A stretch of DNA of 64,000 nucleotides from Demequina salsinemoris (GTDB taxonomy: Bacteria; Actinomycetota; Actinomycetes; Actinomycetales; Demequinaceae): contig NZ_BBQZ01000005.1 of assembly GCF_000974805.1 (NCBI RefSeq), positions 186,001-250,000 of the forward strand. The letters are read 5' to 3'. Position 1 is the stretch's first letter. The number at the start of each line of letters is the position of its first letter. Shown piece after piece: positions 45,649 to 55,300 of this stretch. Under the pieces are notes generated by a model. The model searched no databases and was not told the origin of the DNA. It worked only from the letters and a program-made list of their open reading frames with translations. Position numbers and translations under genes: made by a program.

Positions 45649-46313
45649 GCACCATGCAGATGGACAAGGTACAGATCCGCGAGCTGATCGCGGGCAGGGT
45701 CGCGCGCGAGCTGAACGACGGCGACGTCGTGAATCTCGGCATCGGGCTTCCGACCATGATCCCGAGCTTCCTGCCCGACGGGGTCGAGGTGATCCTCGAG
45801 GCGGAGAACGGCATCGTCGGTGCGGGCCCTGCCACCGACACGTTCTCGGCGCGCTACGTCGTCGACGCGGGCGGGAAGCAGGCCTCGGCAATCCCAGGGG
45901 GCGCCTTCATCGACTCGGCGACGTCTTTCGGGCTCATCCGGGGCGGCCACATCGACGCGACCGTCCTGGGCGCGCTCGAGGTCGATGCGAAGGGGAACCT
46001 CGCGAACTGGATCATCCCGGGGAAGATGCTTCCGGGGATGGGCGGCGCGATGGACCTCGTCGTCGGGGCCAAGCGTGTCATCGTCGCGATGGAGCACACC
46101 CAGAAGGGGCGCCCCAAGATCCTTGAGGCCTGCACCCTGCCGCTGACCGCTGTCGAGTGCGTCGATCTCATCGTCACCGAGATGGGAGTCATCGAGGTGA
46201 CACCCGATGGACTCGTCCTCAAGGAGATCAATCCGGCCTTCACCGTGGACGAGGTGCGCGAGGCCACAGGCGCCGAGCTCACGATCGCCGAACCGCTTCC
46301 CTCGATGCTGTGA
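45645..46313 (+). CDS. 3-oxoacid CoA-transferase, subunit B
   Basis: This 222-residue beta subunit carries the catalytic glutamate E54 in EAENGIVGAGP, which forms the glutamyl-CoA intermediate. GLPTMIPSFLP and GGAMDLVVGAKRVIVAMEHT are family signatures. The GTG overlaps the end of subunit A, and GGGAGG lies 6 nt upstream. Butyryl-CoA or acetyl-CoA is the likely CoA donor. It ends the first transcription unit; a 317-bp non-coding gap follows. Confidence 0.94.
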   Translation: MSTMQMDKVQIRELIAGRVARELNDGDVVNLGIGLPTMIPSFLPDGVEVILEAENGIVGAGPATDTFSARYVVDAGGKQASAIPGGAFIDSATSFGLIRGGHIDATVLGALEVDAKGNLANWIIPGKMLPGMGGAMDLVVGAKRVIVAMEHTQKGRPKILEACTLPLTAVECVDLIVTEMGVIEVTPDGLVLKEINPAFTVDEVREATGAELTIAEPLPSML

Positions 46314-46630
46314 GTTGGCTGGGAATCGCTTCTATGCATGATCGACATTGGCCCATGCAGGACCCAAGCCCGTAATTTTCTAGCCAGATGGCGGCGAGGA
46401 TGCCGACATCTCAGGCCGGCGCATGCCGACCCGCAAGCTACGAGGAAGTGGATTGCAGACCGATGGACCACAGCCGGACCGGGAGCCCTACAGGGCGTGG
46501 TGCGGCTGGAGGGGGCCTACCAGGCCGATGAATGAACCCCGCTGGATGGCACGGCGGGTCGCACAGGGGAGAAAGCAGTACCGCGCTGCGTGACAAATGC
46601 GGATCCAAAGAACAACTAAAGGAAGCCACA
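46314..46630 (+). other. Long non-coding gap, probable 5' leader of the MFS transporter
   Basis: This 317-bp stretch is less GC-rich than its surroundings and encodes no supported gene. TTGGCC (46348-46353) and TAATTT (46373-46378) at 19 bp could be a promoter, which would give the MFS mRNA a leader of about 245 nt. A weak dyad, CCCGC and GCGGG, lies near 46537-46557. The ribosome-binding site AAAGGAAG is at its end. Confidence 0.4.
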
Positions 46631-47950
46631 ATGACACACAGTGCAAAGACGCCAGTGGTCGCAGAGGGAACGTACAGTCCCTTCCGCTGGTTCATCCTCG
46701 CCACGCTCGTCGTGGTCGTGGCCGCGCAGGCGGTCGCCATGATCAGCCCGGCACCGCTGATCGGCGAGATCATGGCGACGAACCCGGACCTCAGCGCCGG
46801 ACAGGTGACCTTCATGACGATGGGCACGTGGAACCTGTTCGTGGCCCTCGCGGCCATCGGATCGGGTCCCTTGCTCGACAAGCTCGGATTCCAGAAGCTC
46901 TACCTCTTCGGCCTGGTCCTGATCATGGTCGGCATGCTGTTGGTCCCGACGCTCGGCGACACCTACACGGGCATGAGCATCGCCCGCGCCATTCAGGCGA
47001 TCGGCGGTGGCCCCATCATGGCTGCCGGCGTCTACGTCGCGGCGACCTGCTTCCCGAGCAAGGAGCGCAGCATCGCGACCGGAGCCATGGGCTTCGCGAT
47101 GTCGGTCGGCGTCGCCGGCGGTCTGTCGCTCGCCCCCGCGTTCCTCGCGTCGACCGGCGACTGGCAGCAGGCGCTGTTCAACATGTGGTTCCTGCCCGCG
47201 ATCGGCATCGTCATGACCCTGATCGTCATGTTCGGCCCGAAGGTGGCGCCGGCGCTGCCCGCGAACCACGACTTCGAAGCCGCATCCATCAGCAACGCCG
47301 CGATCTTCAAGAAGGCGCTGCTCACCCCGATCACCTGGGTGGCCATCGGCTGCGTGGTCCTCGCCTCGTGGTTCAACCAGGCGTTCAACGACATGACGCC
47401 CGGCTACGTCGCTCTCGATCCGCCCGTCGGCCTCGGCCTGGGCGCCGAAGGATCGAACATGCTCGCCCTTGCGCAGTTCGGTCAGATGGCCGGCGCCGTC
47501 GTCATCGGCTTCGTCGTCGAGCGCGTGTTCCGTGGCAAGGTGCGCGGACCGATCGCGATCGGCTTCGGGTTCCTCACCGCGGGCTCGCTCGCGCTGCTGA
47601 TCCCGGGCGTCACCGGCAACTCGGTGGCGTTCACCTCGAGCCTGCTGATCACGCTGTTCTTCTTCGCGTGGATCAACCCGGCGGCACTGGGCTACATCGC
47701 CAAGCACTACCCGGCCGGCGTCACCGGCAAGCTTGGCGGCCTTGCGCAGGGCCTCGGAGTCTTCGGTGGTCTGCTCGGTGTCTCGGCGGGCTCGTACGCG
47801 CTGCACGTGACCGGCTTCTACACCGTGTCCACGTACATCATGGCCGGCGTCTGTGCCCTCGGTCTGGTGCTCTCGTTGGCGCTCAAGCCGGTCAAGGGCA
47901 ACATCCTCGCCGGCGACGACAAGTACGCGGGCGAGAAGGCCGCCGCCTGA
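46631..47950 (+). CDS. Major facilitator superfamily transporter
   Basis: This 439-residue protein has about twelve hydrophobic helices in the MFS layout, with a central cytoplasmic loop (KVAPALPANHDFEAASISNAAIFKK). It sits within the catabolic island between the CoA-transferase and second thiolase genes, so it is the best candidate for substrate uptake. AAAGGAAG precedes ATG 46631. A strong hairpin follows the stop and may reduce downstream transcription. It has no visible link to a defined MFS substrate class. Confidence 0.9.
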   Translation: MTHSAKTPVVAEGTYSPFRWFILATLVVVVAAQAVAMISPAPLIGEIMATNPDLSAGQVTFMTMGTWNLFVALAAIGSGPLLDKLGFQKLYLFGLVLIMVGMLLVPTLGDTYTGMSIARAIQAIGGGPIMAAGVYVAATCFPSKERSIATGAMGFAMSVGVAGGLSLAPAFLASTGDWQQALFNMWFLPAIGIVMTLIVMFGPKVAPALPANHDFEAASISNAAIFKKALLTPITWVAIGCVVLASWFNQAFNDMTPGYVALDPPVGLGLGAEGSNMLALAQFGQMAGAVVIGFVVERVFRGKVRGPIAIGFGFLTAGSLALLIPGVTGNSVAFTSSLLITLFFFAWINPAALGYIAKHYPAGVTGKLGGLAQGLGVFGGLLGVSAGSYALHVTGFYTVSTYIMAGVCALGLVLSLALKPVKGNILAGDDKYAGEKAAA

Positions 47951-47963
47951 CCCCATCACTGTC

Positions 47964-47998
47964 GACTGGCCGGCGGAATTCCGGGCCGCCGGCCAGTC
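47964..47998 (+). terminator. Intercistronic hairpin after the MFS gene
   Basis: GACTGGCCGGCGG (47964-47976) and CCGCCGGCCAGTC (47986-47998) form a perfect 13-bp stem with a 9-nt loop. It lies 14 nt after the MFS stop and 34 nt before the next start, so it may act as a partial terminator or a 3'-end stabiliser. Confidence 0.75.
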
Positions 47999-48032
47999 GT
48001 CCTACCAGCTATTCAAGGAAGAAGAGATTCAA

Positions 48033-49184
48033 ATGCGTGACTGCGTGATCGTCGGCTACGGCCGCTCGGCCATCGGCAAGGCGGTGAAGGGAAGCCTCGC
48101 GGGTGTGAACCCCGTGGACTTCGGAGCCGAGGTCCTCTCGGGCGTGCTCGCCCGCGTGCCGGGTCTCAATCCCGCCGAGATCGACGACGTGATCGTCGGC
48201 TGCGCGATCCCCGAGGCGCTGATGGGGCTCAACCCGGCGCGCAACATCGTGCTGCGCGCGGGCCTCCCGCACGCGGTCCCCGGCCAGACCCTCAACCGCT
48301 TCTGCTCCTCCGGGTTGCAGGCGATCGCCGAGGCGACGGCCCAGATCCGCTCCGGCATGGCGGACGTCATCGTCGCTGGAGGGGTCGAGCACATGAGTTC
48401 GCCGGTGCTCAGCGACACGCCCGAGTACCTGAACCCGTGGCTTATCGAGAACACCGACGCCTACATGCCGATGGGGATCACAGGAGAGAACGTGGCCGCG
48501 CGCTACGGCCAGACCCGGACCCAGCTCGACGAGCTCGCCGTGCAGAGCAACGCCCGTGCGGCGGCGGCCCGTGAGGCGGGACTGTTCGAGTCCCAGATCG
48601 TGCCCGTCACCGGGCGTGACAAGGAGGGCAACGAGATCGTCTTCCAGGCCGACGAGGGCATCCGCCCCGGCACCAACCTGGACTCGCTCGCAGGGCTGCG
48701 GCCCGCGTTCGGCGAGGACGGCGTGCTGACCGCCGCGACGAGCTCGCAGCGCAGCGACGGCGCCGCTTTCGTGGTGCTGATGACAGCGGAGCGCGCCTCC
48801 GAGCTGGGGATCACGCCGATCGCCCGACTCACGGGCTTCGCGGCCGCCGGCATCGACCCTGCCTACATGGGCATGGGCCCGATCGCCGCGGTACCGAAGG
48901 TGCTCGCGCAGGTCGGGCTCACCGCCTCCGACCTCGACGTGGTCGAGCTCAACGAGGCGTTCGCCTCGCAAGCGCTCGCGGTCGTGCAGGAGCTCGGCCT
49001 CGACTGGGCTCGCGTGAACCCCAATGGTGGCGCGCTCGCCATGGGCCACCCGCTCGGCGCCACCGGCGCGATCCTGACCGCGAAGCTGCTCGCCGAGCTC
49101 GAGCGAACCGACCAGACCCGCGGCCTGGTCACGATGTGCGTAGGAGGCGGCATGGGCGCCGCCGGAATCTTCGAGAGGATCTGA
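48033..49184 (+). CDS. Thiolase, second copy
   Basis: This 383-residue thiolase is distinct from the first: nucleophile C91 in NRFCSSGLQAI, GGALAMGHPLGATGA, and MCVGGGMGAAGIFE. The pattern NRFCSSGLQ is that of 3-ketoacyl-CoA thiolases of beta-oxidation type, so it may cleave a longer or substituted 3-ketoacyl-CoA. AAGGAAGA precedes the ATG. The following reductase starts 9 nt after its stop, so these are one unit. Confidence 0.93.
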   Translation: MRDCVIVGYGRSAIGKAVKGSLAGVNPVDFGAEVLSGVLARVPGLNPAEIDDVIVGCAIPEALMGLNPARNIVLRAGLPHAVPGQTLNRFCSSGLQAIAEATAQIRSGMADVIVAGGVEHMSSPVLSDTPEYLNPWLIENTDAYMPMGITGENVAARYGQTRTQLDELAVQSNARAAAAREAGLFESQIVPVTGRDKEGNEIVFQADEGIRPGTNLDSLAGLRPAFGEDGVLTAATSSQRSDGAAFVVLMTAERASELGITPIARLTGFAAAGIDPAYMGMGPIAAVPKVLAQVGLTASDLDVVELNEAFASQALAVVQELGLDWARVNPNGGALAMGHPLGATGAILTAKLLAELERTDQTRGLVTMCVGGGMGAAGIFERI

Positions 49185-49193
49185 GAGGCAACC

Positions 49194-51332
49194 ATGACCG
49201 CCACACTGAACCCGATCACCAGCTCGGCGACCAACCCGAAGTACAGCCACCTCGCGCAGCCGATCAAGATCGGCAACGTGACCGTGAAGAACCGCTTCAT
49301 GAAGAACGGCACGGGATTCTTCTGGGACGACCCCGAGACCGGCAGCTATGTCAACGAGAAGTACCTCGACTACTTCGATGAGCTGGCGAAGGGCGGCGCA
49401 GGTCTCATCGCGACGGCCATGGGGCCGCTGACCCGTGACCTCGACGCGAAGATGCCGGGCTACCGCATCACCGATGATCGCTACATCCCCGGCTGGAAGG
49501 AGTGGGCCGACACCGTGCACAAGTACGGCGCGGCTGCCTTCGGCCAGCTGTTCCACCTCGGCCCGATGGCGCCGCTCCTGGTGAACGTGCCGCCGACCTC
49601 CTCGGCCTCGGCGATCCCGCGCGAGGAGTCGCCTCGCCCCGGCTTCGGCGACTTCCGCGCCCACACCGTGGAGGAGATCGAGGACATCATCCAGATGTTC
49701 ATCGAGGCGGCCGAGCGCCAGAAGAAGGCGGGACTCGACGGCACGGAGCTCAACGTCGCGTGCAACCACTTCGTCAACAACTTCCTGTCCCGTGCCTGGA
49801 ACCGTCGCGACGACGAGTGGGGCTCGCAGACCATGGAGAACCGCACCCGCGTCGCGGTGAGGATCATCCGCGGCATCAAGGAGCGCAACGGCGAGGACTG
49901 GCCGGTCATCGTGCTGATGAACGCGATCGAGGTGGACCTCAAGGACGGCATCACGATCGATGAGAGCAAGGAGTTCGCGAAGATCTTCGTCGATGCGGGT
50001 GCCGATGCGCTCGAGGTCCGCGGCGAGTACTACACGTGGACGCAGGATGTGGAGCGCCGCGAGAGCCTGCACTTCCCGGACATGTACCTGTACCCGCACC
50101 GCACGGGCCCGATCGACCCGTACGTGGACGCCTCCCGGAGGGGCAAGGGGGCGAACATCCCCATGGCCGCCGAGATCAAGAAGATCGTCGACGTGCCCGT
50201 CATCACCGTCGGCCGCCTGGACTGGGACATCGCGGAGAAGGCGATCGGCGAGGGCAAGTTCGACATCGCGAGCATGAACCGCAGGATGCTCGCCGACCCG
50301 GGCCTTCCCAACAAGGTCCTCGCGGGCGATGTCAGGGACATCAACCCGTGCGCGGGGTGCATGACCTGCTTCGACTCGATCGAGCACTTCGGCGCGGTCA
50401 AGTGCCGAGTCAACGCCTCGCTCGGACGCGAGCGCGAGTACGCGATCACGCCGGCTCCGGTGAAGAAGAAGGTGCTCGTCATCGGCGGAGGTCCCTCCGG
50501 CATGGAGGCCGCCAGGGTCGCCGCGCTTCGCGGGCACGAGGTGGTGCTGTACGACAAGCTCCACAAGCTCGGTGGCTCCCTGCCCGTCGCGGCGCTCGTC
50601 AAGGGCCCCCGCGAGGACATCGCCGGGATGATCCACTACCTGGACCGTCAGGTGCACCAAGCGGGCGTCACGGTCCACCTGGGCAAGACGGTGACCAAGG
50701 CCATCCTCGACAAGGAGCGGCCCGACGAGATCATCGTCGCCGCGGGTGGCACTCACGAGATCCCGGACATCCCTGGCATCGACGGCCGCAACGTGATGAC
50801 CGGCCAGGACCTGCACAAGCTCGCGAAGGCGATGCTGCAGTTCGTGCCGATCGAGGCTGCTCGCACGATGCACAACCTGCCCGTGGCCCGCAACGTGATG
50901 ATCGGCAACCACGTGGTCGTCATGGGCGGACAGCTGCACGGCTGCCAGACAGCGGAGTACCTCCTCAGCCTCGGCAAGAAGGTCACGATCGTCCACCGGG
51001 GCTCGAAGGAGGACCTGGGCGAGGGGCTGCTCGAGGTGTTCATGAAGCCCTACCTTCTCTACTGGCTCGAGGAGCAGGGCGTCGAGTTCATCACCGACGC
51101 GACGTTCGAGAAGGTCACCAAGGAGGGGCTCCAGATCTCCACTCCCGAGGGTGGGCGCCGCCTCATCGAGGCGGACACGGTCATGACCGCGCTCGCGCTT
51201 CAGCCGAACCCTGAGGTCGTGAGGCTGGCCGAGAGCACGGGCGCGACGGTGCATGTCGTCGGCGATGCCGGCACCCCGGCACTGATGGTCGACGCGGTGG
51301 CCTCCGGCTCCGCCGTCGGTCACGCGATCTAG
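49194..51332 (+). CDS. Old Yellow Enzyme/4Fe-4S NAD(P)H-dependent reductase (2,4-dienoyl-CoA reductase type)
   Basis: This 712-residue flavoprotein has an FMN-binding OYE barrel (about 20-375). A 4Fe-4S cluster motif follows, C386-x2-C389-x2-C392-x11-C404, and then an FAD/NAD(P)-binding half (KKVLVIGGGPSGMEAARVAALRGHEV). The family reduces C=C bonds conjugated to a carbonyl or thioester; relatives include 2,4-dienoyl-CoA reductase, bile-acid BaiCD and isoflavone reductases of gut bacteria. At the position where many have a catalytic HGYLINQFL, this one has NHFVNNFL. It lies between a thiolase and an SDR. It could reduce a ring enone or an enoyl-CoA. Confidence 0.92.
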   Translation: MTATLNPITSSATNPKYSHLAQPIKIGNVTVKNRFMKNGTGFFWDDPETGSYVNEKYLDYFDELAKGGAGLIATAMGPLTRDLDAKMPGYRITDDRYIPGWKEWADTVHKYGAAAFGQLFHLGPMAPLLVNVPPTSSASAIPREESPRPGFGDFRAHTVEEIEDIIQMFIEAAERQKKAGLDGTELNVACNHFVNNFLSRAWNRRDDEWGSQTMENRTRVAVRIIRGIKERNGEDWPVIVLMNAIEVDLKDGITIDESKEFAKIFVDAGADALEVRGEYYTWTQDVERRESLHFPDMYLYPHRTGPIDPYVDASRRGKGANIPMAAEIKKIVDVPVITVGRLDWDIAEKAIGEGKFDIASMNRRMLADPGLPNKVLAGDVRDINPCAGCMTCFDSIEHFGAVKCRVNASLGREREYAITPAPVKKKVLVIGGGPSGMEAARVAALRGHEVVLYDKLHKLGGSLPVAALVKGPREDIAGMIHYLDRQVHQAGVTVHLGKTVTKAILDKERPDEIIVAAGGTHEIPDIPGIDGRNVMTGQDLHKLAKAMLQFVPIEAARTMHNLPVARNVMIGNHVVVMGGQLHGCQTAEYLLSLGKKVTIVHRGSKEDLGEGLLEVFMKPYLLYWLEEQGVEFITDATFEKVTKEGLQISTPEGGRRLIEADTVMTALALQPNPEVVRLAESTGATVHVVGDAGTPALMVDAVASGSAVGHAI

Positions 51333-51342
51333 GGGGGACGCG

Positions 51343-52104
51343 ATGGGTGCTCTCGAAGGCAAGATCGCGATCGTCACCGGCGCCAACTCGGGGATCGGCA
51401 GGGCGACGGCGCTGCTGTTCGCCTCGGAGGGTGCGACCGTCGTCGTCTCAGGACGACGACAGGAGCGGAACGCCGAGGTCGTCGCACAGATCGAGGAGGC
51501 CGGGGGCACCGCCCTCGCGGTCACCTCGGACGTGTCCTCGCCCGAGGACTGTCGCGAGCTCGTCGATGCCACCGTGGCCGCGTACGGGCGGATCGACGTG
51601 CTCGTCAACAACGCGGGGATCGCGGACAAGCACATGCCGATCGACGACTGCACCGAGGAGTGGTTCGACCACGTGACGAAGGTGGACCAGTACTCGGTCT
51701 ACTACATGGCCAAGTACGCGCTCGAGCACATGGCCCCGGCCGGCGTCGGCTCGATCGTCAACGTCTCGTCGATCGGTGCAGGCGGCGTGGCAGGGATCTC
51801 CTACAGCGGCGCCAAGGCGGCGGTGAACGCGATGACGAAGAACATCGCGATCCGCTATGCGAGGACGGGCGTCCGCTGCAATGCCGTGGCTCCAGGGCCA
51901 ACCCCCACGCCGCTCAACGCTCCCGAGGTCGCGAGCACGTTCCATGCGGAGTTCGCGGGAATGTGCGCCGAGCACCTCGACCTCACCGTGCCCGAAGCCA
52001 CCGCCGAGGATCAGGCGCAGGCGATCCTCTGGTTCGCGTCGGACGCGTCGAGGGCGGTGACCGGTCAGATCCTCTATGTGGATCACGGCACCAGCCTGTA
52101 TTGA
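51343..52104 (+). CDS. Short-chain dehydrogenase/reductase of the island
   Basis: This 253-residue classical SDR has cofactor motif TGANSGIGRATA, SGRRQER after strand 2 (basic, favouring NADP(H)), NNAG, catalytic S in VNVSSIGAG, and YSGAK. GGGGGGA precedes the ATG. It follows the OYE reductase by 10 nt and ends the unit at a strong hairpin. A role as ketone or ring reductase, or as hydroxy-acid dehydrogenase, fits the island. The substrate is not determined. Confidence 0.93.
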   Translation: MGALEGKIAIVTGANSGIGRATALLFASEGATVVVSGRRQERNAEVVAQIEEAGGTALAVTSDVSSPEDCRELVDATVAAYGRIDVLVNNAGIADKHMPIDDCTEEWFDHVTKVDQYSVYYMAKYALEHMAPAGVGSIVNVSSIGAGGVAGISYSGAKAAVNAMTKNIAIRYARTGVRCNAVAPGPTPTPLNAPEVASTFHAEFAGMCAEHLDLTVPEATAEDQAQAILWFASDASRAVTGQILYVDHGTSLY

Positions 52105-52114
52105 CCCCGCCTCC

Positions 52115-52147
52115 GCGGCACGTCTCAAGGGGCATGAGGCGTGCCGC
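52115..52147 (+). terminator. Terminator after the SDR gene
   Basis: GCGGCACG (52115-52122) with CGTGCCGC (52140-52147), extended inward by a T-G pair and CTCA/TGAG, gives a 13-pair stem with a 7-nt loop. No U-tract. Confidence 0.75.
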
Positions 52148-52188
52148 ATGTTGCATAAATGTCCCAGGTAGATGGCGTGTCGGCGGCT

Positions 52189-52255
52189 CCCGAGGCTAGC
52201 GTGGAAACGTACTCGGGGAACGCCGAAGGCGTCCTCGGCCGCAGTGTCGCGGCCG
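52189..52255 (+). promoter_or_regulatory. Promoter and structured leader of the enoate reductase gene
   Basis: TAGCGT (52197-52202) is a -10 candidate enclosed by the dyad CCCGAG-n17-CTCGGG (52189-52217). The leader contains a 7-bp hairpin, CGGCCGC with GCGGCCG (52236-52255). This points to separate control of the reductase and ApbE genes. Confidence 0.4.
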
Positions 52256-52307
52256 GGAACGCGACGGCGTCTCGACCACAATGAAGTGCTCGAACGACAG
52301 GACTCCC

Positions 52308-55300
52308 ATGGCTCTCTCACTCAACGATCCGCTTCAGCTCCGCTGTGGCGTCGAACTGCCCAACCGCGTCGTGATGGCGCCGATGACCACGCTCAACGCG
52401 GGCCACGACGGCATCTGCAGCGACGAGCTGCCCGACTACTACGGCCTGCGAGCCGGCGGCCCTGGCGCCATCATCGTCGAGTGCGCGCACGTGAAGCCGA
52501 ACGGCCGGGTGTTCCCCGGCGGGATCGGACTGGACGTCGACGAGCAGATCCCCAGCCTCGCCAAGGTCGCCGCCGCGATCAAGGAGCAGGGTTCGAAGGC
52601 GATCCTCCAGATCTTCCACGGCGGCAGGATGTGCTCGCCCGGCCAGATCAACGGCGAGCAGCCGGTCGCGCCGAGCCCCGTCGCCGCACCGCGACCGGAG
52701 GCGGTCATCCCTCGCGAGCTCAGCGTCGAGGAGATCGATGAGCTGATCGAGGCATTCGCCGCCACGACCAGACGTGCCGTCGCTGCGGGCTTCGATGGCG
52801 TGGAGATCCACGGCGCCAACACCTACCTGGTGCAGCAGTTCTTCTCGCCTCATTCCAACCGTCGAGACGACGAGTGGGGTGGCAGCCGCGAGGCGCGCGC
52901 CCGCTTCCCGCTGGCCGTCGTGAATGCTGTCAAGGAGGCCGCGCCCGCCGAGGGCTTCGTCATCGGCTACCGGTTCAGCCCCGAGGAGATCGAGGTGCCC
53001 GGCATCCGGTATGACGACACCCTGTACCTTCTGGAGCAGATCGCGGCCGTGGGCGTCGACTACTTCCACTACTCCACGAAGAAGCTGATGCAGACCTCGA
53101 TCGTCGAGACGTCGGACAAGGAGACGCTCCTTGCGAAGCTCCTGGCGTCCAGGTCCGAGATCCTCGCCGAGGTGCCCGTCGTCGGCGTGGGTGGCGTGAT
53201 GGAGCTCGAGCAGGTGGAGGACGCGCTCGCTGCTGGTTTCTCGGCGGTGGCCGTCGGCCGAGAGCTGATCGTCGAGCCGCGATGGGTGCAGAAGGTGACG
53301 TCGGGTGAGCCGATCGCGACGTTCATCCGCAAGGAGGACTGCATGATGCTCGCGGTCCCGATGTCGCTGTGGAACTTCGTCGAGGCGGACATGGCGGCGG
53401 AGGAGCGCCGCGTCAACGCCGCGCGTGCGAAGGACCGGGTGTACATCCCGAACGTCTACATCGAGTCGTTCGACGATCTTCATGGAGTCATCACGGTCAA
53501 GGTCACCGTGAACACCGAGGGCATCGAGGACATCCAGATCATCGGAGCCGTCGAGTCGGAGGAGAAGTTCAGCGAGGAGGACGTGTGGAAGGTCCTTCCC
53601 GAGCGCATGATCGCGCTCAACTCCACCTCGGTCGACATCATCACGGGTGCCACGATGTCGAGCAAGCGGCTGCTGGCCGCCGTCGACCGGGCCCTCGCGA
53701 AGGCCTCGGGCGACTCGGATCCGATGATCATCTCCGAGCACCCCGAGGAGCTGCCGCCGCCGCCGTGGCTGGGTTCTGAGCCGACGGTCCCCGACGACGA
53801 GATCGAGACGGTCATCGAGACCGACGTGATCGTCATCGGCGCGGGTGTCGCCGGTGTGGCCGCGACCCGGTCGGCCGCGGAGCAGGGCGCGAAGGTCGTC
53901 GTCATCGAGAAGGCGAGCGAGCCGCAGTGCCGCAGCGGCGAGTACGCGGTCATCAACGGCACCCTGCAGGAGAAGTGGGGTCGCGCCACGATGGATCCCG
54001 ACGAGATCGCGGATCGGCTGATGAAGGAGTGCTCGTACCGCGTCAAGCGGTCGATCATCAGCCGCTGGGCTCACCACTGCGCCGAGGTGTTCGACTGGTG
54101 GATCGCGGCCAAGCCGGACCTCTACATCGCCCCCACGAACCGCGCGGACATCCCCGACGAGCACGCGGCGGCGTTCATGGTGCCGCTGTATCACCCGCTC
54201 CCGAAGCACTACGACTACAAGGTGGAGAACTTCCCGACCTATCCGACGTCGGTCGAGTTCCTCCCCAACCAGGCCCCGGTGTTCCAGGCGAACATGGCCA
54301 AGGCCGTGGCCGAGGGCGACGTCACGCCGTTCTATGGCCACTTCGCTGTCAAGCTGCTCAAGGAGGACGGCCGCATCGTCGGCGTCATCGCGAGGAACGC
54401 GAGGACGGGGCGTTACCTCAAGGCCATGGCCAGCAAGGGCGTCGTCCTCGCGAGCGGCGACTACGGCAGCAACTCCGACATGGTGCGCTACTACGCGCCG
54501 GAGATCATCGAGAACGGCCTGCCCGCGGTGTGGCTGAACCGCGACGTCGAGGGCAAGCCCACCAACACCGGTGACGGACTCAAGCTCGGCGCCTGGGCGG
54601 GGGCCAAGATCCAGCAGAACCACGCGCCGATGGTGCACCACATGGGCGGTCCGTCCGGTACGGGCGGCGTCATGGGCAACACTCCGTGGCTGTTCCTGAA
54701 CGCTCGTGGCGAGCGCTTCATGAACGAGAGCGTGCCCGGCCAGCAGCTCGAGAACCAGATCGAGATGCAGCCGAGCAAGATCGCGTTCCAGATCTGGGAC
54801 GAGCGCTGGCCGGAGGAGGTCGAGTACATGCCGGCCAGCCACGGCACGATCTGCTACTACTCCGAGGAGAAGCCGAGGAACAACGACTGGGACCGCAGCT
54901 ACAGGTCCCGCGCGGACCTCGACAAGGCGGTCGAGACCAACCAGGTGCAGAAGGCCGACACGCTCGAGGAGCTCTACGAGAAGCTCGGGCTGCCGGCCGA
55001 GGAGGCGGCGGCCTCCGTCGCGCGCTACAACGAGCTCGCCGCGAAGGGCTACGACGACGACTTCGGCAAGCCCGCGAAGCGCATGTTCGCGCTCGAGAAC
55101 GCGCCGTACTACGGAGTGCGGATGGGGCTCACCGGCATGCTCGTCTGCGCCGGAGGCCTCGAGAGCGACGAGGAGTCCCGGACGTACGACGGCGCACGCA
55201 ACGTCATCCCCGGCCTCTACGTCGCGGGCAACATGCAGGGCAACCGCTGGGCGGTCGAGTACCCGATCTGCGTCAAGGGCCTCAGCCACTCGATGGCGAT

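Noticed and set aside
41000-46313. Lysine fermentation (Kce-type BKACE) as the pathway
   Set aside because: The aminomutases, the 3,5-diaminohexanoate dehydrogenase and the 3-aminobutyryl-CoA ammonia-lyase of that route are absent, while ring-opening and C=C-reducing enzymes are present.
48009-51653. A 1214-codon open frame on the minus strand
   Set aside because: It lies opposite the thiolase and OYE reductase genes, whose products are clear families. Long antisense frames are a by-product of GC-rich third codon positions, and the translation is Arg/His/Asp-rich low-complexity sequence.
52317-55289. A 990-codon minus-strand frame opposite the enoate reductase
   Set aside because: Same reason: composition is that of an antisense shadow, with no domain and no ribosome-binding site.
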